Source: an uncultured cyanobacterium (lineage in GTDB: Bacteria; Cyanobacteriota; Cyanobacteriia; Cyanobacteriales; Geitlerinemataceae). From it: a stretch of 32,512 nt of DNA. Within the stretch, counting starts at the first letter, position 1, and every line of letters starts with the position of its first letter. Location of the stretch: NCBI GenBank assembly GCA_937899645.1, contig CALCCD010000053.1, positions 1 through 32,512 of the forward strand. Reading direction: 5' to 3'. The notes beneath the pieces are model-generated. The model searched no databases. It was not told where the DNA came from and was given only the letters and a program-made list of their open reading frames with translations. Made by a program: the position numbers and the translations under genes. This document shows, in pieces, positions 17,381 through 26,977 of this stretch.

Positions 17381-18040
17381 TTACTGCGTTGGAGTCGCTG
17401 CGATCGCGCTCTTCGCCGCGTCGTCGCGCACCCACATCGCCAAGCCACCCCCCTTGCCCCGCGCCGCGATCGCCGTCTCGCTTACCCAGAAATAGTTGAA
17501 AAACGGGCGTTTGCTCAGCGGGCGATCGGCGAATCCGGCCTCGCTGTCCGCGCCGCCACCGATCGCGCCGCGCCACGCCGTCCACGACCCGAGCCCGACC
17601 GACCAGCGCGTGAAGTCGAACGCCATGATTCGTTTCCCGGCGATCGCCTCGATCGGGCCGGTTACGGTGAGGGCGAGGGAGCCAATCGCGACGCAGTTGA
17701 CCGCGCGACCGAGGCCGGGATTTTCGCTCGATTCCGCCGCGTCCGCCGCCTGATAAGCGATGTGGATCGTCGGGAATACGGGCAAGTAGCGACCCGCGCC
17801 GATCGCCTTGCCCGCCCGCTTGCGGGTTTTCTGCGTCCCCGTGACAAAGGCCAGTCGCCAAGTTCCCAGGAGCTGTGACAGGGTATTCGAGCCGCGATCG
17901 CGCTTGCTGGCGCGCTCCAAAGTCAGCATTGCTTCGACCACGTCTGGGGGCGCGGGGCGATCGCCACCCCGAGCGTAAGCAACCGCAGCGCGGGTCAGGA
18001 GTTCGGCGGCGCTGGTTTGGGGGTCGGTGGCGGCAGTCAT
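17381..18040 (-). CDS. PAP/fibrillin (plastoglobulin)-like protein
   Basis: This 219-residue protein is similar to the cyanobacterial PAP/fibrillin family, lipocalin-like proteins linked to thylakoid lipids, plastoquinone and photoprotection. The family hallmark LLGTW (57-61) is followed by FVTGT. A C-terminal RGKGGGLAMW motif is typical of the cyanobacterial group. The ATG at 18040 is chosen because the 92 residues before it in the open frame are arginine-rich and unlike the family. The basic/low-hydrophobic N-terminus lacks a signal peptide. It is transcribed in the same direction as the PEP-CTERM gene, but a terminator at 18071 separates them. Confidence 0.82.
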   Translation of the reverse strand: MTAATDPQTSAAELLTRAAVAYARGGDRPAPPDVVEAMLTLERASKRDRGSNTLSQLLGTWRLAFVTGTQKTRKRAGKAIGAGRYLPVFPTIHIAYQAADAAESSENPGLGRAVNCVAIGSLALTVTGPIEAIAGKRIMAFDFTRWSVGLGSWTAWRGAIGGGADSEAGFADRPLSKRPFFNYFWVSETAIAARGKGGGLAMWVRDDAAKSAIAATPTQ

Positions 18041-18070
18041 GGCAGTGGAAACTCGGCAGTTAACGCCGAC

Positions 18071-18107
18071 AAAAAACAAGAAAGGAGCGCCATCAGACGC
18101 TCCTTTC
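18071..18107 (-). terminator. Rho-independent terminator of the PEP-CTERM gene
   Basis: GAAAGGAGCG and CGCTCCTTTC form a perfect 10-bp stem with an 8-nt loop. On the minus strand a TTTTTT run follows (AAAAAA at 18071-18076). It lies about 40 bp past the PEP-CTERM stop and 31 bp before the fibrillin-like start. Confidence 0.85.
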
Positions 18108-18146
18108 ATCATTGCGCGTATTCGCGCGCGGTGCAGTAACGGAGAA

Positions 18147-19154
18147 CTATGCGGCCTGTAGCTGGCGACGACGCGAGAGGCGAATCGCGCCTGCAACCGC
18201 ACCCATGCCCAGCAGCAGCGACGGTTCGGGGACTTCCGTCGGCGTCGGATCTGCCGGTTGCGGCGGCGTCGGCAACGTACCGGTGAATTCGTAGTTGTGG
18301 AACTCGCCGTTACCATTCGCGAGCGTGGCAGACTTGGCCACCGTTTGGCCTTCGATATTGCCCTGCTTCAGGGTTATGTGAGCATCAGGAGCCAGGATCG
18401 TACCGCGCCACTGGATGTTCGAGAGGTCGATATTCGTTGCTTTGTTAAAGTTCCAAACGACGTTCGACCAGACGTTGGAGTCTGCGTGGGCTTCGATATG
18501 CTTGAAGAGCGTGATGCCGCCGTCAACGATCTCGTCTTCGACGTTAATCACGATCAGATCGGATGCAGACGAGGCATCAAGGAAAATTTCCTTCATGTTC
18601 GTCAGGCTCACGTTGAAAACGTGGGTTCCTGTCCCCGAGCCTTGCATGTTGAGGCGAGGATACCAAGGATCGTTCGTAACGGTAGACGTGCCCGTTTCTC
18701 CAAGCGCAAATAGTTGGTCTGAAAGCACTTGGTAATATTCCTCTGCTGACGCAAAGTCGATCGGCGTTCCCGACTGGGTCGAGCAACCACCACAGTTATA
18801 GTTCACGCTGGATGACGTACCGCCCACCACGGTGTTACCACCGAAGACTTGGCCTCCGCCGCTGTAGCTGAGGTTGCCGCCCACAACGAAGTGGTCGTCG
18901 CTACCATTAGAACTCGCGACTCGATCGGCAATGCCCACACCACCAGTCAGCGTGGCGTTGCCGCCAACAGCCACTCGTCCTTCAACATCTCCCCCGTGTT
19001 GAGTCCAGTCGTCGAAGAGGAAGAGGTTGTAGTCCTGTGCCGCACCGGACAGCGAACCCGCCTGTGCGGATGGTGCGATGAGGAGCGCCACCAGTGCCGC
19101 AGATGCGAACGAAGCCGAGCGCGGGAGTGAGTGCTTGAGGGTCATGTACGTCAA
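18147..19154 (-). CDS. Choice-of-anchor A PEP-CTERM exported protein
   Basis: This 335-residue exported protein has a signal peptide (about 1-32, ending SAQA) and a body with VGGN/GGG repeats of the choice-of-anchor-A type. A proline-rich link and a PEP-CTERM tail follow: VPEP at 308-311, a hydrophobic stretch, then RLSRRR. PEP-CTERM tails are recognised by exosortase and hold proteins for surface or exopolysaccharide-linked delivery; no exosortase gene lies in the window. An in-frame ATG three codons later (19145) is an equally possible start. Its ligand is unknown. The two-cysteine CGGC around residue 121 may coordinate a metal or form a disulphide. Confidence 0.9.
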   Translation of the reverse strand: MTYMTLKHSLPRSASFASAALVALLIAPSAQAGSLSGAAQDYNLFLFDDWTQHGGDVEGRVAVGGNATLTGGVGIADRVASSNGSDDHFVVGGNLSYSGGGQVFGGNTVVGGTSSSVNYNCGGCSTQSGTPIDFASAEEYYQVLSDQLFALGETGTSTVTNDPWYPRLNMQGSGTGTHVFNVSLTNMKEIFLDASSASDLIVINVEDEIVDGGITLFKHIEAHADSNVWSNVVWNFNKATNIDLSNIQWRGTILAPDAHITLKQGNIEGQTVAKSATLANGNGEFHNYEFTGTLPTPPQPADPTPTEVPEPSLLLGMGAVAGAIRLSRRRQLQAA

Positions 19155-19329
19155 GGTTGCGACTTGCAGTTATTAACCATCCTAGGTATGAACCTCAGCC
19201 GGTAGGTGAAGTTTCCGTAAATTCTCGACAGCTCGAGCGTGAAGTTTCGATGAAGCTGTGAAGACACGGGCGGTCGAGGAGCGCATCGTCTTCTCCTCAA
19301 CCGCAATTGCACGATGACGATCGCTGGCG

Positions 19330-20010
19330 CTAACTCTCGTTTTCCAACACCGTGCAAAACTTCGTCACGCCCGGAATCATGTTGTTGAAATAGCTCGCGT
19401 GATAGGTGACGTACGGCTCGAAATACTTCCCGTAGAGACGCAGCGCCGGGTCGTTCCCGAGAATCGCCATAATCCCGAGGGTCTTCGCGCCCAGCTCCAC
19501 CGCCCGATCGCGTGCCGCCTGCATGAGCTGGTGTCCGAGGCCGCGCCCGCGAAACTCCGGGAATACCGCCACCGTCTCGACGATCGCCTCCGCTTGAGGC
19601 ACGAGGAAATCCGGGCGCGACTGGAACATCACCGCATAGCTCTTCGAGAACGTCTCCACCTGGGTGTCGTTCCAGCCCAGTTGCCGCGCGACCTCCGGCA
19701 GACGATCGAGATCGAACGCGCCCTTGCTGGCGGTGGCAGCATCCGCCAGATACACCGAACAGCCCGCCGCAATTTTGCCGTCAATCTCCAACAGCACGAA
19801 GTCATCTACACCGCCCCAAAGGCTCGCATGACACCGGAATGCCGCATCGAGAAACGTCAGTGTATCCGTATCCGTCCCCTCCAGCAGGTCATCGAAGAAC
19901 GAGACCTCGCGTGGCGGAATCGAAGCCTGGTGGTCGATTTGTACGAGCGCGTCGATATCGGCGATCGACGACATCCGAACCTGAGCTTTTTTGAGAATTG
20001 CTCTTTCCAC
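19330..20010 (-). CDS. GNAT family N-acetyltransferase
   Basis: This 226-residue protein has the acetyl-CoA loop RGRGLG (154-159) after VAVFPEF, followed by the GNAT helix (HQLMQAARDRA). It would transfer an acetyl group from acetyl-CoA to a small-molecule amine or a protein. The GTG at 20010 is chosen because AAGGAG lies 7 nt upstream. The N-terminal third is less typical. It is divergent from the TetR gene over paired operators and is probably repressed by it. The substrate is unknown; a role in resistance or detoxification fits the pairing with a TetR regulator but is inference. Confidence 0.88.
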   Translation of the reverse strand: MERAILKKAQVRMSSIADIDALVQIDHQASIPPREVSFFDDLLEGTDTDTLTFLDAAFRCHASLWGGVDDFVLLEIDGKIAAGCSVYLADAATASKGAFDLDRLPEVARQLGWNDTQVETFSKSYAVMFQSRPDFLVPQAEAIVETVAVFPEFRGRGLGHQLMQAARDRAVELGAKTLGIMAILGNDPALRLYGKYFEPYVTYHASYFNNMIPGVTKFCTVLENES

Positions 20011-20021
20011 GATCTAGCTCC

Positions 20022-20050
20022 TTGACATACGGTTTGTATGTAAGAAATTT
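20022..20050 (+). promoter_or_regulatory. Promoter of the TetR gene
   Basis: A TTGACA -35 (20022-20027) and AAATTT (20045-20050) are spaced by 17 bp. The -35 overlaps operator 1. A near mirror promoter for the acetyltransferase lies on the minus strand: TTGACA read from operator 2, and TAAATT at 18 bp. Confidence 0.6.
20024..20042. promoter_or_regulatory. TetR-type operator 1
   Basis: The palindrome GACATAC-N5-GTATGTA has 6-bp perfect inner arms. It shares arm sequence and spacer length with operator 2, and its centre is 31 bp from operator 2's, about three helical turns. It overlaps the TetR-gene -35. Confidence 0.8.
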
Positions 20051-20054
20051 AGCC

Positions 20055-20073
20055 GACATACATTGTGTATGTC
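20055..20073. promoter_or_regulatory. TetR-type operator 2
   Basis: A perfect palindrome GACATAC-N5-GTATGTC with 7-bp arms lies just before the TetR start. It covers the -35 of the divergent acetyltransferase promoter. A regulator bound at both sites could control both genes, including its own. Confidence 0.85.
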
Positions 20074-20082
20074 AAGCGTCCC

Positions 20083-20673
20083 ATGCCCAAAAATGCCAGA
20101 AGCGTGGCGAAAGCCGAAACTTCAAACGCCCTGATCGCCTCAGCGCGGCAGCATTTCTTCGATCGCGGTTACGCCGATGCGTCGATGGAAGCCATCTGCC
20201 AAGACGCGGGCGTCACGCGCGGCGCGCTCTATCACAACTTCGGCGGCAAGCTGGGGCTGTTCGAGGCGGTGGTGCGCCAAATTAACGACGAGATTTTCGA
20301 TCGCCTCGAAGCGACGACGCCCGAAGACTGGCCGACCCTCGATGGCTTTGTGGGCGGCTGTTTGGTGTATTTGCAGCTCGCCAGCGAACCGGAAGCGCAG
20401 AAGATCGTGTTTCGCGAAGCGCCCGCCGTCCTCGGTCAGAAGCTGCGCGACCTGGACGCCGAAAGCTATCTCGCGCCGCTTCAGGAAGCGCTCGAGGAGC
20501 TGATGCGAGCGGGGGAGATTGTCGAGCTGGACGCGGTGGCGCTGGCGCGGATGCTCAACAGTGCGGTGCTCGAAGGGGCGCTGCTGATAGCGGAAAGCGA
20601 TCGCGATGATGCGGCGATCGATCGCGTCTCCCGCACTGTAGAGGGGATGATTTTCGGCTTGAAATCGGGGTAG
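20083..20673 (+). CDS. TetR family transcriptional regulator
   Basis: This 196-residue regulator has an N-terminal TetR helix-turn-helix at about residues 34-53 (MEAICQDAGVTRGALYHNFGG). A helical ligand-binding domain with no recognisable ligand signature follows. It probably represses its own gene and the divergent acetyltransferase gene through the two 19-bp operators. The ATG at 20083 is preferred to a GTG at 20065, which would fall within operator 2. The ligand is unknown. It is the only regulator seen in the window outside c-di-GMP signalling. Confidence 0.92.
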   Translation: MPKNARSVAKAETSNALIASARQHFFDRGYADASMEAICQDAGVTRGALYHNFGGKLGLFEAVVRQINDEIFDRLEATTPEDWPTLDGFVGGCLVYLQLASEPEAQKIVFREAPAVLGQKLRDLDAESYLAPLQEALEELMRAGEIVELDAVALARMLNSAVLEGALLIAESDRDDAAIDRVSRTVEGMIFGLKSG

Positions 20674-20778
20674 TCTCGCCGCCCGACTTCTCGCCCTTCG
20701 CGAAGATCTCGCCCCGCGCCCCACGCGCCCGACGAACCCGTTACGATAATCAAACAGCCGTCCTTCCCGAGCCGACCC

Positions 20779-22802
<2,024 letters not shown>

Positions 22803-22806
<4 letters not shown>

Positions 22807-23702
22807 ATCCAAACGCGAACCCAGAACCAATGCTGGAACTATCCAAGCCGCTGCCGGAGGGCTGGCGGGTGCGGCGCAAGCCGGGGACGGGGCGGCGCTA
22901 TCGGGAGGTGCTGGCCGAGGGGGTGGAGCTGGTGATGGTGGAGATTCCGGCAGGGGAATTTTGGATGGGGAGCGCGGAGGGCGAGCCGGGGGCGTATGAA
23001 GACGAGCAGCCGAGGCATCGGGTGTCGCTGGAGCGATTTTTCTTGGGGCAGATGGCGGTGACGCAGGCGCAGTGGCAGGCTGTTGCGGGGTATCCGCAAA
23101 TTGAGACCGAGCTAAAGGCTGACCCGTCGCGATTTAAAGGTGGAAATCGACCGGTGGAGCGGGTGAGCTGGGAGGAGGCGCGGGAGTTTTGCCAGAGGCT
23201 GTCGGTACGGACGGGCAAGGACTACCGGCTACCGAGTGAGGCGCAGTGGGAGTATGGCTGTCGGGCGGGGACGGAGACGCCGTTTCATTTTGGGGATTTC
23301 TTGACGGACGAGCTGGCGAATTACAGGGCGACGGAGGTTTTCAATGGGAGCCCGGAGGGAAAGTATCGCAAGGAGACGGTAGAGGTGGGGAGCTTTGCGC
23401 CGAATGCTTGGGGGCTGCACGAGATGCACGGGAACGTCTGGGAGTGGTGTGCGGATGACTGGCATCGCAGTTACGACGGTGCGCCGACGGATGGAAATGC
23501 TTGGCTAAATGAAAATCGTACAAAAACCACCGAAGAGGATGAAACAGAAAATAGTACGAAAAACAAAGTGCTGCGCGGCGGCTCCTGGAACGACTTTCCT
23601 CGGATTTGCCGTTCTGCCATTCGCGGCAACGTTTCGCGCGCGGATCGTGACGGCTACCTCGGTTTTCGGGTGTGTTGCGTCCCCCCGAGGGCTCTTCGAT
23701 AG
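22803..23702 (+). CDS. DGR target 1: FGE-like (SUMF1) variable protein
   Basis: This 299-residue FGE-sulfatase domain protein has a short N-terminal extension before [11 protein letters not shown]. The C-type-lectin-like fold ends in RGGSW and GFRVCC. Residues 257-296 are coded by VR1. The two catalytic cysteines of true formylglycine-generating enzymes sit in the loop just after RGGS(Y/W). Here that loop is the randomised stretch, and the only fixed cysteine before the RSA motif lies at a different place, so it is probably a binding protein rather than an enzyme. The GTG at 22803 overlaps the uvrB stop; ATG 22830 is the alternative. The stop TAG lies beyond the TR-matched part, so the tail RALR is not randomised. 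Confidence 0.93.
23571..23689 (+). repeat. Variable repeat 1 (VR1)
   Basis: These 119 bp align without gaps to the TR at 25380-25498. Thirteen positions differ, all at TR adenines: 8 A-to-G and 5 A-to-T. In the TR, 12 codons carry adenine (11 AAY, one ATT); here they code N, D, F, I, I, G, N, V, D, D, G, Y. The invariant CTCGGTTTTCGGGTG end through CCCCCCGAG is the presumed initiation-of-mutagenic-homing (IMH) side. Confidence 0.97.
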
Positions 23703-23795
23703 TTGTACGATATTTCTTAATTCTTAACTCTCTTCTCTTTTCCCTTTTCCCCATCGCCGAAGGCGATCGATTTTTTTTTGAGATTTTGGGGTCTT
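23690..23795 (+). repeat. Conserved 3' flank of target 1
   Basis: This sequence is strongly similar to the flanks of targets 2 (26559-26657) and 3 (32347-32436), including ATAGTTGTACG, TTCTTAACT and TCTCTTTTCCC. It has no counterpart after the TR beyond CTCTTCG. It also matches target 2 past the T run (GAGATTT...GGGGT). Confidence 0.85.
23753..23779 (+). terminator. Hairpin/T-run after target 1
   Basis: ATCGCC and GGCGAT flank a GAA loop, and a 9-T run follows at 23771-23779. The structure is that of a rho-independent terminator. It also stands where DGRs are known to carry an inverted repeat downstream of the VR (studied in Bordetella phage BPP-1). Confidence 0.75.
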
Positions 23796-23817
23796 GATTT
23801 GAGGTAGGCTCGGGGGT

Positions 23818-24177
23818 ATGAAGACTTCCAATTCAAGCCCAAATTCGGAGCTGCCCGTTATCCAGCAGACCTACGATCTGGTGAAGTGGTACGTGCCGAT
23901 TTTGAACCGGCTGCCCCGGAGCCACAAGTTTGCGCTGGGCGATCGGATGGTGGCGGGGCTCTACGACCTGCTGGAGGGGCTGGTGGCGGCGCGCTACGCG
24001 ACGCAGAAGCTGGCGATCGTCCAGCCGCTAACGGGCCGGGTGAACGTCTTGAAATATCAAACACGGCTGCTGCTGGACTTCCGGCTAGTGGAAGCGCGGC
24101 GCTACGAGTACGCCAGCCGCAAGCTCGATGAGGTGGGGCGGCAGCTCGGCGGCTGGGTCGCCCATCTCCAGCAGTGA
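23818..24177 (+). CDS. avd: Avd-like DGR accessory variability protein
   Basis: This 119-residue, mostly helical protein is typical of the DGR accessory family: a four-helix bundle that forms a basic pentamer and works with the reverse transcriptase in making mutagenised cDNA. The family pattern of a basic LPRSHKFALGDR at about 32-43 is clear, followed by helices rich in L, R and A. It sits between target 1 and the reverse transcriptase, its usual neighbour. Its closest non-DGR relatives are the 23S rRNA intervening-sequence proteins, but context makes Avd the best call. The hairpin/T-run after target 1 separates it from that gene. Confidence 0.9.
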   Translation: MKTSNSSPNSELPVIQQTYDLVKWYVPILNRLPRSHKFALGDRMVAGLYDLLEGLVAARYATQKLAIVQPLTGRVNVLKYQTRLLLDFRLVEARRYEYASRKLDEVGRQLGGWVAHLQQ

Positions 24178-24254
24178 CGCTCCGACCGCGATCGAACATT
24201 TAGTGTTTGTTGTGTTGGTGGACTCTATGTCGCGCTGAACCGGGGGATCGCACG

Positions 24255-25340
24255 ATGAAACGCTACGGCAACCTCTACGGCGAGATTACGAGCTTCGAGA
24301 ACCTGCTGAGCGCGGCCAAACGCGCCCAGCGCGGCAAGCGCTACCGCGAGCCGGTGTTGGCGTTTAATGCCGAGCTCGAAGGTAATCTGTTGCGGCTCCA
24401 GCGAGAGTTGCGCCACCAAATATACGAACCGGGTGCGTATAAACTCTTCGAGATTTACGAGCCGAAGCGACGGGTCATCGCCGCCGCGCCCTACCGCGAT
24501 CGCGTCGTGCATCACGCGCTGTGCAATATCATCGTGCCGATCTTCGATCGCACGTTTATCGCCACCACCTACGCCAACCGCAGCGGCTACGGTTCGCATC
24601 GGGGGTTGCGGCAGTTCGTTCGGTTCGCGCGATCGAGCCGCTACGTGTTGCAGTGCGACATTTGCAAATATTTTCCGAGCATCGATATCGCAATCCTGAA
24701 GGCGCAGATCCGGCGGAAGCTGAAATGCAAGCCGACGCTGTGGCTTATCGATACGATTCTCGATAACCAGCAGGTTCGTAAAGCGCCGCTCGGCAAATCG
24801 GTCGCGCCCGATCGCCCGATCGACTACTTCCCCGGAGACGACCTGCTCGCGCCGCTGACCCGCGCCAGGGGCTTGCCGATCGGCAACCTCACCAGCCAGT
24901 TTTTCGCCAATCTGTACCTGAGCGGCTTCGATCGCTATGTCAAAGAAACACTGAAAGTTTCAAAATACCTGCGCTACGTGGATGACTTCGCGCTGTTTAG
25001 CGACGATCGCGGCTTTTTGACCGAGTGCCGCGTGGCGATCGAGGCTTATCTGGCGACGCTGCGGCTTAGGATTCACCCGATTAAAAGCCAGCTCTTCCAG
25101 ACGAAATACGGCGCGAGTTTCGTCGGCTTTCGGGTCTTGCCCGATCGCATCCGCGTCCGCAACCACAACCTGCGCCTCGGGCGGCGGCGTCTCGCCCAGT
25201 TGCGCTGCGATCGCACCCTCACCCCACGAGAAATCCAGCAGCGCTTGCAAAGCTGGAACGCCCACCTCGCACACGGCGACACCTGGCGGCTGCGGCAGAA
25301 GATTTTCGAGCCGGACTTTCGCGAAGATTTAAAATTTTAA
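24255..25340 (+). CDS. DGR-type reverse transcriptase
   Basis: This 361-residue group II-like reverse transcriptase carries out mutagenic cDNA synthesis from TR RNA, misincorporating opposite adenine. The catalytic YVDD is at 241-244. The DGR-diagnostic IGNLTSQ (209-215) replaces the QGxxxSP of other retroelement RTs. No maturase or endonuclease domain follows, as is usual for DGR RTs. The ATG at 24255 is preferred to a TTG at 24207: GGGGGA precedes it at about 8 nt and the domain begins directly. It lies downstream of avd and upstream of the TR. Confidence 0.97.
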   Translation: MKRYGNLYGEITSFENLLSAAKRAQRGKRYREPVLAFNAELEGNLLRLQRELRHQIYEPGAYKLFEIYEPKRRVIAAAPYRDRVVHHALCNIIVPIFDRTFIATTYANRSGYGSHRGLRQFVRFARSSRYVLQCDICKYFPSIDIAILKAQIRRKLKCKPTLWLIDTILDNQQVRKAPLGKSVAPDRPIDYFPGDDLLAPLTRARGLPIGNLTSQFFANLYLSGFDRYVKETLKVSKYLRYVDDFALFSDDRGFLTECRVAIEAYLATLRLRIHPIKSQLFQTKYGASFVGFRVLPDRIRVRNHNLRLGRRRLAQLRCDRTLTPREIQQRLQSWNAHLAHGDTWRLRQKIFEPDFREDLKF

Positions 25341-25379
25341 GCTCGTTTAGAGTAGAAAGCGGGGCGGGCAATATAGCGG

Positions 25380-25498
25380 CTGCGCGGCGGCTCCTGGAAC
25401 AACAATCCTCGGAATTGCCGTTCTGCCATTCGCAACAACAATTCGCGCGCGAATCGTAACAACAACCTCGGTTTTCGGGTGTGTTGCGTCCCCCCGAG
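25380..25498 (+). repeat. DGR template repeat (TR)
   Basis: This 119-bp template lies 39 bp after the RT stop. It has 24 adenines, grouped in AAC/AAT triplets that read as NNN stretches, so mutation at A gives many residues without stop codons. It is identical to VR1, VR2 and VR3 at all non-adenine positions. After 25498 the TR reads CACTCTTCG where the VRs read GGCTCTTCG, GATTCTTCG and GATTCTCCG. This fits the known IMH*/IMH difference that makes transfer one-way. No protein is coded here. Confidence 0.97.
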
Positions 25499-25683
25499 CA
25501 CTCTTCGCTGTCAGAGTTGGCGGATGGGAATCTGTCGAGCGTATCCGAAGAGTCCAGACCCGTTCCGGTGATGTCTCGCCCGATCGCATTTTCGGTCGGC
25601 GGTGCATCCGAAAATACCCGGCGATCGGCGAGCTTGGTAGGCGCGCCGAAGAGTCTGTCGATCGCCACCCCTTTGCCTCACCC

Positions 25684-26571
25684 ATGCCCCAAGCCGATCG
25701 CCCCTTGCACCGCCTCGTCATCCGAAAACGCAGGCTCGACCTGCCGAGCTATCTCGAAGACCTCGGCAGCGGCGTGACGCTGGCGCTGCGCCCCATCCCC
25801 GCTGGTCGCTTCCGGATGGGCTCTCCAGAGGATGAGCTAGAGAACTACGAAGACGAGCAGCCGCAGCACGAAGTCCGGCTAGAGAAGTTTTTCCTGGGGA
25901 AATATCCCGTGACGCAGGCGCAGTGGCGAACGGTGGCGGGCTATCCGCAAATCGAGGCCGAGCTAGATCCCGACCCGGCGAACTTCAAGGGCGATAACCG
26001 CCCCGTAGAGCAGGTGAACTGGGACGCGGCGCGGGAGTTTTGCCAGCGGCTGTCGGCACGAACGAGGAAGGACTATCGTTTGCCGAGCGAGGCACAGTGG
26101 GAATATGCCTGTCGGGCGGGAACGACGACGCCGTTTCACTTTGGCGAGACGCTGAGCGATGTGCTGGCGAACTATCGCGCGCAGGATTGGGAGTATGAGG
26201 GTAAAACTTATCCTGGCGTCTACGGGCGCGGGGCGTATGGCAAATTTCGAGAAGAAACGACGACAGTCGGCGACTTTCCGGGGAACCGCTGGGGGCTGCA
26301 CGATATGCACGGGAATGTCTGGGAGTGGTGTGCGGACGACTGGCACGAAAGTTACGACGGTGCGCCAACGGATGGCAGCGCTTGGCTGTATGAAAACAGT
26401 ACAGAAATCGCAGAAGAAAGCAGTACGGAAAACAAAGTGCTGCGCGGCGGCTCCTGGGTCGGCAATCCTCGGGTTTGCCGTTCTGCCGTTCGCGACGACT
26501 TTTCGCGCGCGTATCGTTACTTCAACCTCGGTTTTCGGGTGTGTTGCGTCCCCCCGAGGATTCTTCGATAG
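25684..26571 (+). CDS. DGR target 2: FGE-like (SUMF1) variable protein
   Basis: This 295-residue FGE-sulfatase domain protein is a close paralogue of target 1: both carry PAG-R/E-F-x-MGS, an ACQ-type LPSEAQWEY, and the VR-coded RGGSW...GFRVCC end. A proline/basic N-terminal stretch of about 30 residues precedes the domain. VR2 starts at residue 253. True FGE catalytic cysteines are not visible, so ligand binding is more likely than catalysis. It lies downstream of the TR on the same strand and no separate promoter is apparent, so TR RNA and this mRNA may overlap. The start ATG at 25684 has no strong Shine-Dalgarno. Confidence 0.92.
   Translation: MPQADRPLHRLVIRKRRLDLPSYLEDLGSGVTLALRPIPAGRFRMGSPEDELENYEDEQPQHEVRLEKFFLGKYPVTQAQWRTVAGYPQIEAELDPDPANFKGDNRPVEQVNWDAAREFCQRLSARTRKDYRLPSEAQWEYACRAGTTTPFHFGETLSDVLANYRAQDWEYEGKTYPGVYGRGAYGKFREETTTVGDFPGNRWGLHDMHGNVWEWCADDWHESYDGAPTDGSAWLYENSTEIAEESSTENKVLRGGSWVGNPRVCRSAVRDDFSRAYRYFNLGFRVCCVPPRILR
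26440..26558 (+). repeat. Variable repeat 2 (VR2)
   Basis: This repeat is 119 bp and gap-free against the TR. Fifteen positions differ, all at TR adenines: 7 A-to-G, 8 A-to-T. The 12 variable codons read V, G, N, V, V, D, D, F, Y, Y, F, N. Confidence 0.97.
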
Positions 26572-26657
26572 TTGTACGGTATTCTTGATTCTTAACTTTC
26601 TTCTCTTTTCCCTTTGGTCATCGCCGTTAGGCGATCGATTTTTTTTGAGATTTGGGG
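26559..26657 (+). repeat. Conserved 3' flank of target 2
   Basis: This flank matches the flanks of targets 1 and 3, with only a few base changes to target 3 up to the T run. The right-hand end runs into the antitoxin-like frame on the other strand. Confidence 0.85.
26620..26646 (+). terminator. Hairpin/T-run after target 2
   Basis: ATCGCC and GGCGAT flank a GTTA loop, with 8 T at 26639-26646. The structure is identical to that after target 3, and target 1 differs in the loop. Confidence 0.75.
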
Positions 26658-26977
26658 TTGGGTGGCGCATGGCTGCTGTCACGAACCCGATCCCGGCACT
26701 CGCCGTCTTCGAGCTGTTGCAGCGCCCGAGTCGCCAGGTCGTCCAGCCGCCCCGCTGCCACATCCGCCTCAATTTGCCGATCCCAGCGCTCCGCCTCCAG
26801 CGCTGCAAACCACTCGCGAAAGGCCGAAAAGTCCTGGGTTGAAAGTTGCGCGACGGCGCGTTCGACTTCTTGCAGGGGCGTTGGCTGGATTTGTGAACTC
26901 AACTGCGATTCGGTCTTATAGTGTGGCAGAGCGGGGTGATGCCCCACCGATGACGATCGCGCTCCAACTATGACCAC
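26627..26977 (-). pseudogene. Antitoxin-like remnant beside the target 2 flank
   Basis: Residues 35-94 of this 116-residue frame resemble a common addiction-module antitoxin family: LQEVERAVAQL, then FREWFAALEAERWDRQIEADVAAGRLDDLA and a final short GEC. Family members end a few residues after this point. Here the frame runs on into a basic tail (the KSQKKSIA end) encoded by the reverse strand of target 2's conserved flank. No matching toxin gene is next to it. The simplest reading is a gene cut at its 3' end when the target cassette arrived. The start is uncertain: ATG 26977 overlaps the start of the next plus-strand gene, TTG 26902 is an alternative. It might still be expressed. Confidence 0.5.
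26917..26922 (+). promoter_or_regulatory. Possible -10 box of the ternary operon
   Basis: TATAGT lies 47 bp before the ATG of the first gene of the three-gene operon. A weak TGAACT at 17 bp would be the -35. A short GGGG/CCCC hairpin follows in the leader (about 26933-26946). Confidence 0.3.

Noticed and set aside
24178-24254. Possible extra N-terminal residues of the reverse transcriptase from TTG 24207
   Set aside because: The 16 added residues do not resemble DGR RTs, and the ATG at 24255 has a better ribosome site.
25380-25498. CRISPR-like or tandem repeat explanation for the AAC-rich block
   Set aside because: The AAC triplets are not evenly spaced units with spacers; they match three gene ends base for base, which is TR/VR behaviour.
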